A stretch of DNA of 49,808 nt from Elusimicrobiales bacterium. Lineage in GTDB: Bacteria > Elusimicrobiota > Elusimicrobia > Elusimicrobiales > Elusimicrobiaceae. The stretch is from contig JAQTYB010000005.1 of assembly GCA_028688475.1 (NCBI GenBank), positions 1 through 49,808 on the forward strand, given 5' to 3'. The position numbers and the translations under genes are program-made. Of this stretch, positions 8,575 through 17,036 are shown piece by piece. The first letter of the stretch is position 1. The number at the start of each line of letters is the position of its first letter. The notes under the pieces are model-generated. The model did no database searches, was not told the DNA's origin, and was given only the letters and a program-made list of their open reading frames with translations.

Positions 8575-8580
8575 ATTATA
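8575..8580 (-). promoter_or_regulatory. probable -10 box of the lpxL-lptC operon
   Basis: The minus strand reads a perfect TATAAT at 8580-8575, giving a start of transcription near 8568 and a leader of about 60 nt before the ATG at 8509. No good -35 hexamer is visible 16-18 bp upstream, so the promoter may need an activator or the match may be chance. Confidence 0.35.
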
Positions 8581-8612
8581 CTATTTCCGCGTAACGCGAG
8601 TCCGTGACGCTT

Positions 8613-8882
8613 TACTGGGCTTCACACAATTCCTTAACATGTTGGAGGCTCAGATTTGGCCGCAGGCTAGGCGCGACGACGCCGGCCTGCCCTCTGGGCA
8701 AGTCAAGGAGGAGCAACGACGCCTGCGGCCAAAGGTGAGCCTCCCCTTCGGGGCAGGCCGGCTTTGGGCTGCAACTGCGTTGCAATGAGCGGCGCATACA
8801 GGCAGTATGCGCCGCTCATTGCGCCTTGTTTCGCTGCAAAGCCGGCCAGCCAACATGTTAAGGAATTGTGTGAAGCTCAGTA
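8613..8882. repeat. 270-bp palindromic element with 33-bp terminal inverted repeats
   Basis: The ends 8613-8645 and 8850-8882 are inverted copies with a single mismatch (26 bp perfect from 8620 and to 8875). Inside are two further arms: 8644-8667 pairs with 8721-8744 (24 bp with a few mismatches), and 8757-8767 pairs with 8837-8847 around an inner perfect stem 8782-8798/8805-8821. Folded, the element is a three-way junction with two long arms. There is no credible ORF in it. It fills the gap between the divergent lpxL-like gene and the gene at 8999. The form is that of a non-autonomous mobile palindrome (MITE or REP/BIME-like); no clear target duplication is visible. Confidence 0.8.
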
Positions 8883-8998
8883 GATTGCCCTAAAGACCCT
8901 GATTGCGCTGGACCTTTCGGCACTGGTGCGACTGTCCTTAATGCGCTACAATTTGCGTGACGGTCTGTTAAAGGTATCTTAGCAACGGAGGCAAAAAG

Positions 8999-9784
8999 AT
9001 GAGCTTGAAAAAAGTATCAGCGGCGGGAGCGGTAATCGCGATGCTCGCTTGCTGCGTTTTCGCCGCCGGCGGCGATGCAGGTCCCGCCGAAAAGGAAGGT
9101 ATTGACCCCTCCTCCTTGAAAATCACCCTGGTGTCGAGAGAAAGGCTTTCAATGGCGCAAGCCGAAAAACTGTTCGGGGTGCCTTCCGTAAGGACCGATT
9201 ACCGCCTTGCCAGTGTGAGCGCTGTTGATGCGTCCAAGATAAGCATTGTGGATATTGACAGCATCATAAATCTGGGAGTCAAAATAGTCACCTTCGTTAC
9301 GGGGAAAAAACCGGTCGTAAACAGCATAACGCCTCCTCCCGCCAATGCGCTCCCTAAGGGCATCGAGCGCTGGAGTGAACTGTCCGGCTGGCAGCCGCCG
9401 GAAGCATATACGTTCCGGCAAACCGCCAATGACTGGATGGGCCGCAGGACGATGGATATGCAGTATCAGGTAATATTCAGGTATGGCGGCACCTACAAAG
9501 GGAAAGGCAAATATCTGGCCGGCGTTACCATAAACCCCGGGGAGGTTTTTGTCGGCTGGGGCCGCGTGTTCAATTACGAGGTTCGTATCCCCGACCAGGA
9601 GATTGTCAATGAGGGCACTCCCGATGACCCCATAGCTTCCATGAATGTCAAACTGCTGTGGAAACTGGAATACGCATTCACTTACGAGGAATGCACCACC
9701 GTTTTCAATATCCGCGGCGACGGTAAAATAAAAAAGCTGACCGCCAGCGTAATGCACGACGCCGCTCCGGTAACGCGGGACTGA
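8999..9784 (+). CDS. secreted protein of unknown function
   Basis: A 261-residue protein with a Sec signal peptide (Lys-rich start, hydrophobic core to about residue 22, cleavage near F-A-A) and no further membrane segment. A strong ribosome site GGAGG lies 8 bp before the ATG. The mature part has a short Gly/Pro/Glu linker, a region with the repeated pattern 'SIVDIDSIINLGVKIVTFVTG', and a C-terminal part rich in aromatic beta-strand-like segments (QYQVIFRYGGTYKGKG). I do not recognise the family. It stands alone between the palindromic element and a terminator, so it is probably monocistronic and periplasmic or surface located. Confidence 0.65.
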   Translation: MSLKKVSAAGAVIAMLACCVFAAGGDAGPAEKEGIDPSSLKITLVSRERLSMAQAEKLFGVPSVRTDYRLASVSAVDASKISIVDIDSIINLGVKIVTFVTGKKPVVNSITPPPANALPKGIERWSELSGWQPPEAYTFRQTANDWMGRRTMDMQYQVIFRYGGTYKGKGKYLAGVTINPGEVFVGWGRVFNYEVRIPDQEIVNEGTPDDPIASMNVKLLWKLEYAFTYEECTTVFNIRGDGKIKKLTASVMHDAAPVTRD

Positions 9785-9814
9785 CAGGGCAGCCGCAGGA
9801 GCTTTAAGCCACAA

Positions 9815-9846
9815 AAGCGGGCCCGCCGTAAGGCGGGCTCGTTTTT
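9815..9846. terminator. rho-independent terminator, probably bidirectional
   Basis: A 7-bp GC stem (9821-9827 with 9832-9838) with a GTAA loop is followed on the plus strand by TCGTTTTTG and preceded by CAAAAG, so it has a T-tract in both directions. It ends the gene at 8999-9784 and serves the convergent toxin-antitoxin operon from the other side. Confidence 0.8.
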
Positions 9847-9863
9847 GTTGCGCGCTATTCCTG

Positions 9864-10184
9864 CTAAACTATTCGAAGGCAGGCGGACGCGGAAGATTTC
9901 TTTGAAAATGAAATTTTGACGCTTCTGCCGAGGGAGGTTGACAGTTTGCAAAGGGTGCCTATTGTCAAATTTCGCTTCCCGCTCTCAATTTGGGAAATTA
10001 CCTGCTGACTAACATGCATTTTCTTTGCAAGTTCTGCCTGATTGAGGCTGCTGGCCTCTCGTATTTCAGCGAACTTCTGAGCCAATGCGACGTTTGCCCT
10101 CTCAAGCTCGTAAAGCTCCCTGAACTTCGTATTTTTGAGCTTTTGAGCAAGATGTTTTTCCGCATTCTTCAAGTATGTTTTCAT
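9864..10184 (-). CDS. HTH antitoxin of a HigBA-type system
   Basis: A 106-residue Xre/Cro-type DNA-binding protein. An N-terminal helical segment rich in Lys/Leu precedes a helix-turn-helix at about residues 43-95 (LNQAELAKKMHVSQQVISQIESG). The ATG at 10184 overlaps the stop of the upstream toxin gene by 4 bp. Toxin first, antitoxin second is the usual HigBA order. The protein is expected to bind the toxin and repress the operon through the palindrome upstream of the toxin gene. Confidence 0.85.
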   Translation of the reverse strand: MKTYLKNAEKHLAQKLKNTKFRELYELERANVALAQKFAEIREASSLNQAELAKKMHVSQQVISQIESGKRNLTIGTLCKLSTSLGRSVKISFSKKSSASACLRIV

Positions 10185-10540
10185 AACAGTTCCGCCTTTG
10201 CAAGCTTAGGTTGAGACTGATGTTGTTCTATGAACACCTTTCTTCGCAAAGCCAAGTCAATATCCCTCTGCGGTACTGCATCAGTTTTCTTCCTGATAGC
10301 ATGCACAAGAATGATGTAATCCCGATGAAAGAAGAAGTAAAACAATCGATTTGACTTTGGCCGAAGCTCGTAAATCCCGTTTTTAACAGGCGCTGCCAAT
10401 GGACGCCTCAAGTTGTGGCCTTGTTTCCTGAGCTCGGCAATATAGGCGAATGCTTTTGCCTGTTCATCCGGCGATAGTATGTCAATGAACTCTTCAACCG
10501 GCGCATTGCCGCGCCCATCCACGAAATAGTATACGTCCAT
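10181..10540 (-). CDS. RelE/HigB-like toxin (Gp49-type)
   Basis: A 119-residue protein with the phage-derived Gp49-like/HigB layout: an N-terminal VEEFIDILSPDEQAKA helix pair, then the beta segments ending in GIYELRPKSNRLFYFFF and a YIILVHAIRKKTDAVP strand with the basic residues that in this family act on ribosome-bound mRNA. The frame is open to 10576, but the ATG at 10540 begins at the predicted transcription start and matches family length. Paired with the downstream HTH antitoxin. Reading as RelE superfamily is firm; the precise subfamily is less so. Confidence 0.85.
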   Translation of the reverse strand: MDVYYFVDGRGNAPVEEFIDILSPDEQAKAFAYIAELRKQGHNLRRPLAAPVKNGIYELRPKSNRLFYFFFHRDYIILVHAIRKKTDAVPQRDIDLALRRKVFIEQHQSQPKLAKAELL

Positions 10541-10547
10541 TAAAGTA

Positions 10548-10576
10548 AGTATACAAGGTATAGCTTGTATTGTCAA
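10548..10576 (-). promoter_or_regulatory. promoter and operator of the toxin-antitoxin operon
   Basis: On the minus strand TTGACA (10576-10571) and TATACT (10553-10548) are separated by exactly 17 bp. An 18-bp palindrome (10552-10569, TACAAG...CTTGTA, one mismatched pair) fills the spacer and overlaps the -10 box, the expected place for autorepression by the antitoxin. The inferred transcription start is at about 10541-10540, so the toxin mRNA is leaderless or nearly so. Confidence 0.85.
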
Positions 10577-10656
10577 TGCCTTTCTATAGTTTATTTGTAT
10601 GAAATTACGAGGTCCTTTCCCGTTTAACAGTGCCTGTTCTTAATTCCGCTTATTTT

Positions 10657-11127
10657 TTATTTAACCCAATGCTTCGTCAGCATAGTTGTTATTATTGAGA
10701 CAATGCCTGAGACGAAAACTGTGATTATTAATCCAAATACCCCATCCCTGTGATCTTTGTATAGGATATTCAATCGACCAAACCGGGAATCAAGTTCTCT
10801 GGCGAAATCTGCGCCTGCGCTGGTCACGGAAATTTCAAAGTATTCTTCTGGGAACATCCCTCTTTTACTGCAAGTGATGAATTCTTCTTGCGTAAGATAT
10901 TGCAATACCTTTTCCGAAATTGCGTGCATATGTGCATAATCTTCCCTAAAATTATCGATTTTTATGTCGAAAGATTTTCGTTTTTCATCCTTTATTTTCC
11001 AGGTTTTTCCTTCCGGCATGGAGGCATTAATAAGCCAAAGTATCTCGCCGGATTTAATGCATATGGGGTTGCCCACCCCCATGTCGAAGTATAGGCCGTG
11101 TAAAACTTTTTTCTCTTCGTCATTCAT
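10657..11127 (-). CDS. unknown protein with C-terminal membrane anchor
   Basis: A 156-residue protein. The first 125 residues are soluble and mixed charged, without a signal peptide; a single transmembrane helix follows at about residues 128-150 (FGLIITVFVSGIVSIITTML) with a short basic tail. I do not recognise a family. It has lower GC than the genes around it, like the adjacent toxin-antitoxin pair, which suggests an accessory insertion between the LPS clusters. It ends 80 bp upstream of the toxin promoter and starts 22 bp downstream of the lpxK stop, so it may be read from the lpxK transcript. Confidence 0.5.
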   Translation of the reverse strand: MNDEEKKVLHGLYFDMGVGNPICIKSGEILWLINASMPEGKTWKIKDEKRKSFDIKIDNFREDYAHMHAISEKVLQYLTQEEFITCSKRGMFPEEYFEISVTSAGADFARELDSRFGRLNILYKDHRDGVFGLIITVFVSGIVSIITTMLTKHWVK

Positions 11128-11148
11128 AGACAGCGGACAAGACCGGTG

Positions 11149-12264
11149 TTATCTGCCCAGTTTCTGGCTCAGCTTGGGCATGAGGGCTTCGGCCCAGTCG
11201 TCTGTGGCGTCTTCGCCGCCGAGGATGTTGAGGTGGATGGAGAGGACGAGAATATCTTCTTTGAGCAGTTCGCGCCAGCCTTCGGGAAAGCGCGTGAAAT
11301 CCTTGTAGGTGGTGATGATGGGCGCGCCGTCGCGCACCGCGGCGGCGGATTTAAGCTCTTCAAGCGTGTAGGGGTGATGGTCGGGGTAGCGCCATATCTG
11401 GTGGAGTTCCACGCCGAGGCGCTTGAGCGTGTCCTCGAAAGACTGCGGGTCGCCTATGGCTGAAAGCGCGGTGGCTTTCCTGCCGCGCAGGCCGTCAAGA
11501 CGGCGTTTTTCTGCCTTGCAGACGTCGAAGAAATAGTCCGGCTCGTGCGTGGATTCAAGCACCCGCGCTTCGGGGTTATATTCTTTGACTTCCTCTTTTA
11601 TCGCGGCAAGCTGCTCCGTGGAGGCAAGGTTGCTGTGAGTTATCAGCACCAGCCCTGCGCGCGAAAGCGCGCTTTTGGGTTCGCGCAGCGCGCCAAGCGG
11701 GAGGAGATGATTTCCGCCGAAAGGGTCCCGCGCGTCGAGCAGGACTATATCCATATCACGGTCAATTCCGAAATGCTGGAAACCGTCGTCGAGCAATACG
11801 ACCTGGCTTTTGAATCTGCGCACCGCCGTTTGCGCCGCCCTGAACCGGTCCGGACAGACTACCACCGGCACGCCGTATTCGCGCAGCGCCTCGGACATCA
11901 TGTAGGCCTCGTCGCCCGCTTTTTCCCACGAGGCGGAGGTTTTTTCGGAGAGGACCACGACTTCATTTTTGTCGGCCAGCCGCTTATAGCCGCGCGATAC
12001 TATGGATACGCGCGCTCCGGCCTCCGCCAGCATTTTTGCGGCCAGCATCACGGCGGTGGTTTTGCCCGTGCCGCCGGTGGTGAGATTGCCGATACAGACC
12101 ACGCGGGTGTTTACGGAGTTGGTCTTGAAAAAACCCATCTCGTAGATGGATTTGCGCGCCGCCACGCCGAGTCCGTAAAAAAGCGAGCAGAGCCACAGCG
12201 CGGCCTTGCCGGCGAAATTTGATTTGAGTGCGTTATGCAGTTTGAGCATAGCAATACCGTACAT
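11149..12264 (-). CDS. lpxK: tetraacyldisaccharide 4'-kinase
   Basis: Phosphorylates the 4' position of the lipid A precursor at the inner membrane. The 371-residue protein has a hydrophobic N-terminal region that anchors it to the membrane and a Walker A at residues 63-70 (TGGTGKTT) within the diagnostic IGNLT context, then SRGYKR and a DDGFQH motif, both characteristic of LpxK. A second ATG lies at 12249; either start is possible and neither has a strong ribosome site. It is the last gene of the glycosyltransferase operon starting at 18050. Confidence 0.95.
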   Translation of the reverse strand: MYGIAMLKLHNALKSNFAGKAALWLCSLFYGLGVAARKSIYEMGFFKTNSVNTRVVCIGNLTTGGTGKTTAVMLAAKMLAEAGARVSIVSRGYKRLADKNEVVVLSEKTSASWEKAGDEAYMMSEALREYGVPVVVCPDRFRAAQTAVRRFKSQVVLLDDGFQHFGIDRDMDIVLLDARDPFGGNHLLPLGALREPKSALSRAGLVLITHSNLASTEQLAAIKEEVKEYNPEARVLESTHEPDYFFDVCKAEKRRLDGLRGRKATALSAIGDPQSFEDTLKRLGVELHQIWRYPDHHPYTLEELKSAAAVRDGAPIITTYKDFTRFPEGWRELLKEDILVLSIHLNILGGEDATDDWAEALMPKLSQKLGR

Positions 12265-12272
12265 CTTATCAA

Positions 12273-13298
12273 TTATAACCGCAAAATTGTCAAAGCTTCT
12301 TCCACGATTCTATCGGACGGCAGGGCCGTCATGCACTCCAGCCCGCGCGGGCATTCGTTTTTGCCGCAGCCTATGCAGGGCAGCGTTTCCAGCCGCACAT
12401 AGCGGTGTTGCGGACAGCCCGGCGGCGTCCAGCAGGCGGGATTGCTGGAGCCGTGCACGGTGAGCGTGGGCGTTCCGGCGGCGACGGCGATATGCTTGGG
12501 GCCGTTGCAGTTGGCCAGCGCGAGGTCGCATAGCGAAAAGAAGGCCGCGAGACCGCGCAAATCGCGAAATTCCGGAGCAAGCCGCGCGCCCGTTCCCGCC
12601 AAAGCGCAGATTCGCTCCGCCGTAGTTTTTTCGCCGGGACCGAAGGTTACAAAGACCGTCCCGCCGGTTTTTTCCGCGAGCGCTTTTGCAACCCGCGCCC
12701 AGCTTTCCGGCGGATAGCGGCGGGCCGGTTTGCGCGACTCGGGCGCCAGCGCGATGACGGGTGGTTTGCCGCCGCGCGCGGTTTTCAGCCCCGCGTTTTT
12801 CAGGAAATCCCGGCTTTCCGCCGCAAGCTCCGGCGGAATCGCGATTGACGGAAGAATATCCGGCAAATCCTGTCTCACGCCGAAGGGGGACAGCATTCTT
12901 ATTTTTTCCACTGCGGCGTAGGCGGGCGTTTGGCCGCGCTTCATCATATCCGTGTAACCGAAACGCCAGAACACGCCTTCGGGCCCCGCGCGCAGCCGCG
13001 CGCCGGAAACCGCCGCCATGAACATCGAGCGCGGCGTGCCGAGGTAATCTATAACCCAGTCGTAGCCGCGCCCGCGGATTTCGCCCAGCCAGCGGAGATG
13101 GTCCTTTTTTGAGTAAACGAGAATTTCGCTGATATCGGGATTGCCGCGCAGCGCCTGGTCGGAGGGTTTTTCGACTAGAAAATCCAGCCGCGCGCCGGGA
13201 AAAGACGCGCGCAGCGCGCGCAGCGCGGGCGTCGTCAAAAGAACGTCGCCAATCCTGCGCAACTGTATGACCAATATGCGGCGCGGCGCTGTCTCCAC
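12273..13298 (-). CDS. glycosyltransferase family 9 (heptosyltransferase-like)
   Basis: A 341-residue GT-B enzyme that should add heptose or a related sugar to the LPS core. N-terminal signature: ILVIQLRRIGDVLLTTPAL; C-terminal nucleotide-sugar site: the NCNGPKHIAVAAGTPT segment. The frame is open to 13406, but a GTG at 13298 shares one base with the stop of the deacetylase gene (TAGTG), which marks the start. A Cys-rich C-terminal part (PCIGCGKNECPRG) is also seen in several GT9 proteins. It is followed after 8 bp by lpxK. Confidence 0.88.
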   Translation of the reverse strand: METAPRRILVIQLRRIGDVLLTTPALRALRASFPGARLDFLVEKPSDQALRGNPDISEILVYSKKDHLRWLGEIRGRGYDWVIDYLGTPRSMFMAAVSGARLRAGPEGVFWRFGYTDMMKRGQTPAYAAVEKIRMLSPFGVRQDLPDILPSIAIPPELAAESRDFLKNAGLKTARGGKPPVIALAPESRKPARRYPPESWARVAKALAEKTGGTVFVTFGPGEKTTAERICALAGTGARLAPEFRDLRGLAAFFSLCDLALANCNGPKHIAVAAGTPTLTVHGSSNPACWTPPGCPQHRYVRLETLPCIGCGKNECPRGLECMTALPSDRIVEEALTILRL

Positions 13299-14110
13299 TA
13301 AAACCGCGCCTTGCCGCGCGTCATGTTGAGATGGAAGTCCAGCATGAAATCGTCGCCGCGCACGAATATGCGCTTTACCGGCCCCATGTCCTGAGTCCAC
13401 GGCCACGGCGAGATGCCCTGCCTCACGCTGAAATCGAACAGGTACCCGGCTTCCAGCGCCAGCTTGCGCACTTCCGGCACGAACGCGCCGGAGCCGTAGG
13501 GATAGGCGAAGCAGGGTATTTCATGCCCCAGCTTTTCCTCAAGGCGTTTTTTGCTTTCGCGCATTTCCCAGCCGGCTTTTTCGAGCGGGATTTTGGCGAG
13601 GTTGGCGTGGTTCATGGTGTGCGAGCCCATGTCCATGACCCCGCTGGCGAGCATTTCGTTGACTTCCGCCCAACTCAGCATGGGAAGCCAGGGCTCGGTG
13701 TCGGGGTTGTGCCACTCGTTGTTTTTTTCCATCGTGTTGTAGACGAGGAAAATGTTGCCCTTTGCGCCTTTTTCCTTAAGTATGCGGTAGGCTTGGGTGT
13801 AATTGTTTTTATAGCCGTCGTCGAAAGTGATGAGGACGGGTTTTTCGGGGAGCGCCTTTCCGCCCCGCTGCGCGGCGACGATGTCCCGGAAAAGCACCGG
13901 CGTAAAGCCGTGTTTGAGCAGATAATCAACCTGCTTTGCGAACATCTCGCTTGAAACCCACAGCGTGCCCAGATTAGGGCCTTTGGGCGGTGTGCCTATT
14001 TTGTGGTACATAAGCACGCTCAGCCCCTTGACCCCGGGCCGCCACCAGTTCCACCGCGCGCTGAATCCCGCAGCCGCCACCGCGGCCGCTCCGGCTATAA
14101 GTCCAGTCAT
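13298..14110 (-). CDS. polysaccharide deacetylase (NodB/CE4 family)
   Basis: A 270-residue protein with an N-terminal membrane helix or uncleaved signal (residues 1-20) and a CE4 fold. It has the metal-binding ITFDDGYKNN motif (first Asp catalytic base, second Asp metal ligand) and the SHTMNHANL motif with the two His ligands, plus YPYGSG. Members remove N-acetyl groups from surface polysaccharides. In this operon of core glycosyltransferases a role on LPS or on the exported glycan is likely. Overlaps GT2 by 4 bp (ATGA). Confidence 0.88.
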   Translation of the reverse strand: MTGLIAGAAAVAAAGFSARWNWWRPGVKGLSVLMYHKIGTPPKGPNLGTLWVSSEMFAKQVDYLLKHGFTPVLFRDIVAAQRGGKALPEKPVLITFDDGYKNNYTQAYRILKEKGAKGNIFLVYNTMEKNNEWHNPDTEPWLPMLSWAEVNEMLASGVMDMGSHTMNHANLAKIPLEKAGWEMRESKKRLEEKLGHEIPCFAYPYGSGAFVPEVRKLALEAGYLFDFSVRQGISPWPWTQDMGPVKRIFVRGDDFMLDFHLNMTRGKARF

Positions 14111-14865
14111 TGTCGCTCTCCTTTTTCAATCCGCCAGAGTTTCACATATTTTACAAAAACGTAGAACGCGCAAACCGCGCTCCAGACCAGGCCGGGAAAA
14201 CCGTCGAGAAACCCCAGGCGCAGAATATAGCGTTTTGCGAATTCAAAGGGCACCGCGCACACTTTGAAATAACTGAATCTTTTGCCGGAGACATGCAGCT
14301 TTTGCGCCGCCAGCGTGGTGTAGCGGTTGAATTTTTCGAGGTACTCCTCCATGTCGGGGTAGGAATTGTGGCTGACCGGGTTTCGCAGCGCCCCGACGGA
14401 GCCTTTGACCACTATGCCTTCGTGCACCAGTCCGCCTCCGAAGGCCGCTTTCGATTTGCGGAAAAGCCGCACATGACGCTCCGCGGCGAGACCGCCGTGG
14501 CGCATGCGCCTGCCGAGAAAGTAGTTTATATAAGGCACGCTGTAGGCGTCTTTTTCCGGCGCGCCGTTTTTGAAAAGCGCGGCGATTTCGGCTTTGAGCT
14601 CCGGCGTCAGCGTTTCGTCGGGGTCCAGGTGCAGCACCCAGTCGTTTGACGCCATGCCCAGCGCGTGGTTTTTCTGGCTGGCGTAGGAGTCGAATTCCCG
14701 CGCCTGCACCCGCGCGCCGAGGCTTTCGGCCACCCGCGCCGTATCGTCGGAGGACATGTTGTCAACCAGCACTATCTCCGAAACGAGCCCTTTTACGCTT
14801 TCCAGGCAGGCGGGCAAGTCGTGCGCTTCGTTGCGCGCTATCAGCGCCAGGCTAATTTCCGGCAT
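14107..14865 (-). CDS. glycosyltransferase family 2 (WaaE/KdtX-like)
   Basis: A 252-residue GT-A enzyme with the start IARNEAHDLPACLESVKG, a DNMSSDDT donor motif, and the LHLDPDE metal-binding DxD element. This arrangement, together with a C-terminal membrane-associated stretch, matches the beta-1,4-glucosyltransferases WaaE/KdtX of LPS core assembly. The reading frame is open to 14922, but the ATG at 14865 gives the family start and overlaps the preceding gene by 14 bp. Sugar specificity cannot be told. Confidence 0.85.
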   Translation of the reverse strand: MPEISLALIARNEAHDLPACLESVKGLVSEIVLVDNMSSDDTARVAESLGARVQAREFDSYASQKNHALGMASNDWVLHLDPDETLTPELKAEIAALFKNGAPEKDAYSVPYINYFLGRRMRHGGLAAERHVRLFRKSKAAFGGGLVHEGIVVKGSVGALRNPVSHNSYPDMEEYLEKFNRYTTLAAQKLHVSGKRFSYFKVCAVPFEFAKRYILRLGFLDGFPGLVWSAVCAFYVFVKYVKLWRIEKGERQ

Positions 14866-15991
14866 AAATCTCCAGCACGCGCGCCGCGGCGTTTTCCGAC
14901 GAGAAAACTTTGCGCCGCTCAAACCCCGCGGCGGCGAGGCGGACGCGCAGCGCGGCGTCTTTTAGCAGCTTGACCTGGCTTTTGGCAAGCTCCAGCGGGG
15001 AGCGCGGATTGACCAGCACGCCGTTGGCGCCGTCCTCTATTATCTCAGGCAGGCCGCCCGCGCGCGAAGCCACCACCGGCGTTCCTGCGGCCATCGCCTC
15101 CAGAACCAGCCCGCCCATGCCTTCGCCCCAGGTCGAGACGGTTAACATGTCAAACGCCGCCACGAGCGCCAGCGGGTCGGCGTGAGAGCCGATGAGGCGC
15201 AGCCGGTGAGCGATTTTAAGGTCCCTGGCGAGACGCTTCACCTCGTCCTGCAACGGCCCAGAGCCGGAAAGCACGAAATGCGTCCACGGCACTTCCAGCA
15301 AGACCTCCGGCATGGAGCGGATGAAACTCAGCGGGTCCTTGTGCGATTCCAGCGCGGTTACCGCGCCTATGCAGAAAGAGTCCTCCGGTATGGATAAATC
15401 CGCGAAAAGCCGCGCCCGCGCCGTCTTGCGGAACTCCGCCAGGCCCTTGTTGTCCCACGGAAACCCGGTCAGCGGCACGCAGTCGCGCACCACGGCGGTT
15501 TTTTCCGGGGGCACGCCGGAGGAATGCAGTATCGCCCGCACCGCGTCGGAAACGGCTATGACTTTTTGCGCGGTCGAATATTTCGCGTTTATGGACAACG
15601 TGTTTGAAAGCGGGAAATCCTCGCGGCGGTGGACTATGCGCCGGCAGTTCAAGCCGCGCGCAGCGAGGAAGGCTATGCCCGCGGCATGCGCCGTATGCGA
15701 ATGAAGCACTATGTGTTCCGGCTTTGCTCCATCGGCGGCGCGCGCTGTTTTCCGCACCTGGCTGCGCAGCAGAAAGGCCGAAACGGGGTCCCATTCCAGC
15801 AGAAACGGCAGATGCAGCCTGTCAAAGCCGGCTGCGCGGGCGGCGGCGTCGAGCCCTGAGCCGGAACGGCACACTATGCAGTTCCAGTGCCCCAGCGTCC
15901 TCAACTGGAAAGCGAGATATAAAAGCTGGCGTTCGCCGCCTTTAAGCGCGCGTTCGTCGTCAATGTGAAATATGGCGTAGTGCCCGTTCAT
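14852..15991 (-). CDS. glycosyltransferase family 4
   Basis: A 379-residue GT-B enzyme. The N-terminal half has the acceptor-side pattern HIDDERALKGGERQ, the C-terminal half the GT4 donor site: SGSGPLQDEVKRL, then EGMGGLVLEAMAAGTPVVAS with the E-x7-E pair and GGLPEII. The ATG at 15991 overlaps the end of the next GT4 gene by 32 bp; a TTG further upstream (16015) is a weaker alternative. It belongs to the LPS or surface-glycan operon; specificity unknown. Confidence 0.87.
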   Translation of the reverse strand: MNGHYAIFHIDDERALKGGERQLLYLAFQLRTLGHWNCIVCRSGSGLDAAARAAGFDRLHLPFLLEWDPVSAFLLRSQVRKTARAADGAKPEHIVLHSHTAHAAGIAFLAARGLNCRRIVHRREDFPLSNTLSINAKYSTAQKVIAVSDAVRAILHSSGVPPEKTAVVRDCVPLTGFPWDNKGLAEFRKTARARLFADLSIPEDSFCIGAVTALESHKDPLSFIRSMPEVLLEVPWTHFVLSGSGPLQDEVKRLARDLKIAHRLRLIGSHADPLALVAAFDMLTVSTWGEGMGGLVLEAMAAGTPVVASRAGGLPEIIEDGANGVLVNPRSPLELAKSQVKLLKDAALRVRLAAAGFERRKVFSSENAAARVLEIYAGN

Positions 15992-17033
15992 AGAAATCGA
16001 AAGCCGTCTTTTCAAATATTTCCGGCGTATGGCGCGAGAGCCAGGCGGCCCGCGCGTTTTCTCCCATGCGGTGCAATAGTTCCGTGTCGCCGGCGAGTTT
16101 AAGCAGCGCGTCCGCCAGCGTCTGCGGGTTGCCCGGCTCCACTAAAAAACCGGTCTGGCCGTCCTTTATCAAATCCGGCAGCCCGCCGACTCGCGAGGCG
16201 ATTACCGGCACTCCGCAGGCCAGCCATTCCAGCGCAACGCGCGAAACAGCCTCCGAACCCAGCGACGGTATCAGCCCGGCGGAAAAACCGCTCATATAGC
16301 GGAAAACGTCTTCCACCCTGCCCCGAAAAGAAACGGCGTTTTCAACGCCCAGCGCCGCGGCGTACTCCCGCAACTGCCGGGCTGAGACGTTTTTATCCTC
16401 GCCCGCTATCTCAAGCCGGGAATTCGGGCGGGTTTTTAACAGCAAAGTGAATGCCTCAAGCGCGGTTTTGTGACCTTTCACGGGGTCCAGCCGGGCCACA
16501 ATCCCTATATTGAATACATTTAAGTTTTTTTGGGAAGGGGGGGCAAACCCGTCCGGCACTCTCAGTCCCTGCGGCACAACCTCGGATAGTATTGCGCTGC
16601 CCTGCACCTTGCGGAAATCGCTTAATATGGCGGAGTTGGCCGCCATGAAACCCGCGGTTTTTTTCCAAACCAGGCCGGAGCAGAAATTTTTCCTGAACGG
16701 GCGGGCGTCAGACCGCGTGCGGATTACGGCGGCCTTATGCGGCAACAGGGTGCTAAGCGTCACAGCCAGAGTGTGCGAACTGCCGGTGTGGGCGTTTACT
16801 ATATCGGGATTGAAGCCGCGCGCAGCGCGCACAACCGAAGGCAGCCGTATCCAAAAATTGTCAAACGCGCGGACATCCAACTCCAGCGCTTGCGCCCGTT
16901 GCTGCGCGTGGCTTTCCGTTCTGGCGAGATACAGGACCGTGCGCCCCGCCTTTTTCTGGGCGGCGGCGAGCGCCAGCGAATATTCCGTCAGCCCGCTGTC
17001 CCAAATCTCGTCCGCTATGTGGAGTATTCGCAT
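15960..17033 (-). CDS. glycosyltransferase family 4
   Basis: A 357-residue GT-B enzyme related to the previous one but not a recent duplicate. Visible signatures are the N-terminal HIADEIWDSGLTEYSLALA segment, the central IGIVARLDPVKGHKTALEAF start of the donor domain, LEIAGEDKN, and SEAVSRVALEWLACGVPVIASRVGGLPDLI, the GT4 E-x7-E site. The gene starts 3 bp after the stop of the GT9 gene upstream. Probably adds a hexose to the LPS core or outer glycan. Confidence 0.87.
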   Translation of the reverse strand: MRILHIADEIWDSGLTEYSLALAAAQKKAGRTVLYLARTESHAQQRAQALELDVRAFDNFWIRLPSVVRAARGFNPDIVNAHTGSSHTLAVTLSTLLPHKAAVIRTRSDARPFRKNFCSGLVWKKTAGFMAANSAILSDFRKVQGSAILSEVVPQGLRVPDGFAPPSQKNLNVFNIGIVARLDPVKGHKTALEAFTLLLKTRPNSRLEIAGEDKNVSARQLREYAAALGVENAVSFRGRVEDVFRYMSGFSAGLIPSLGSEAVSRVALEWLACGVPVIASRVGGLPDLIKDGQTGFLVEPGNPQTLADALLKLAGDTELLHRMGENARAAWLSRHTPEIFEKTAFDFYERALRHISH

Positions 17034-17036
17034 GGT

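Noticed and set aside
8612..8856. Small ORFs inside the 8613-8882 palindrome
   Set aside because: The frames are formed by the inverted arms, have no ribosome site and no family pattern.
12310..12580. small alternative frames inside the GT9 gene
   Set aside because: Arg/Pro-rich shadows in other frames of a well-supported enzyme.
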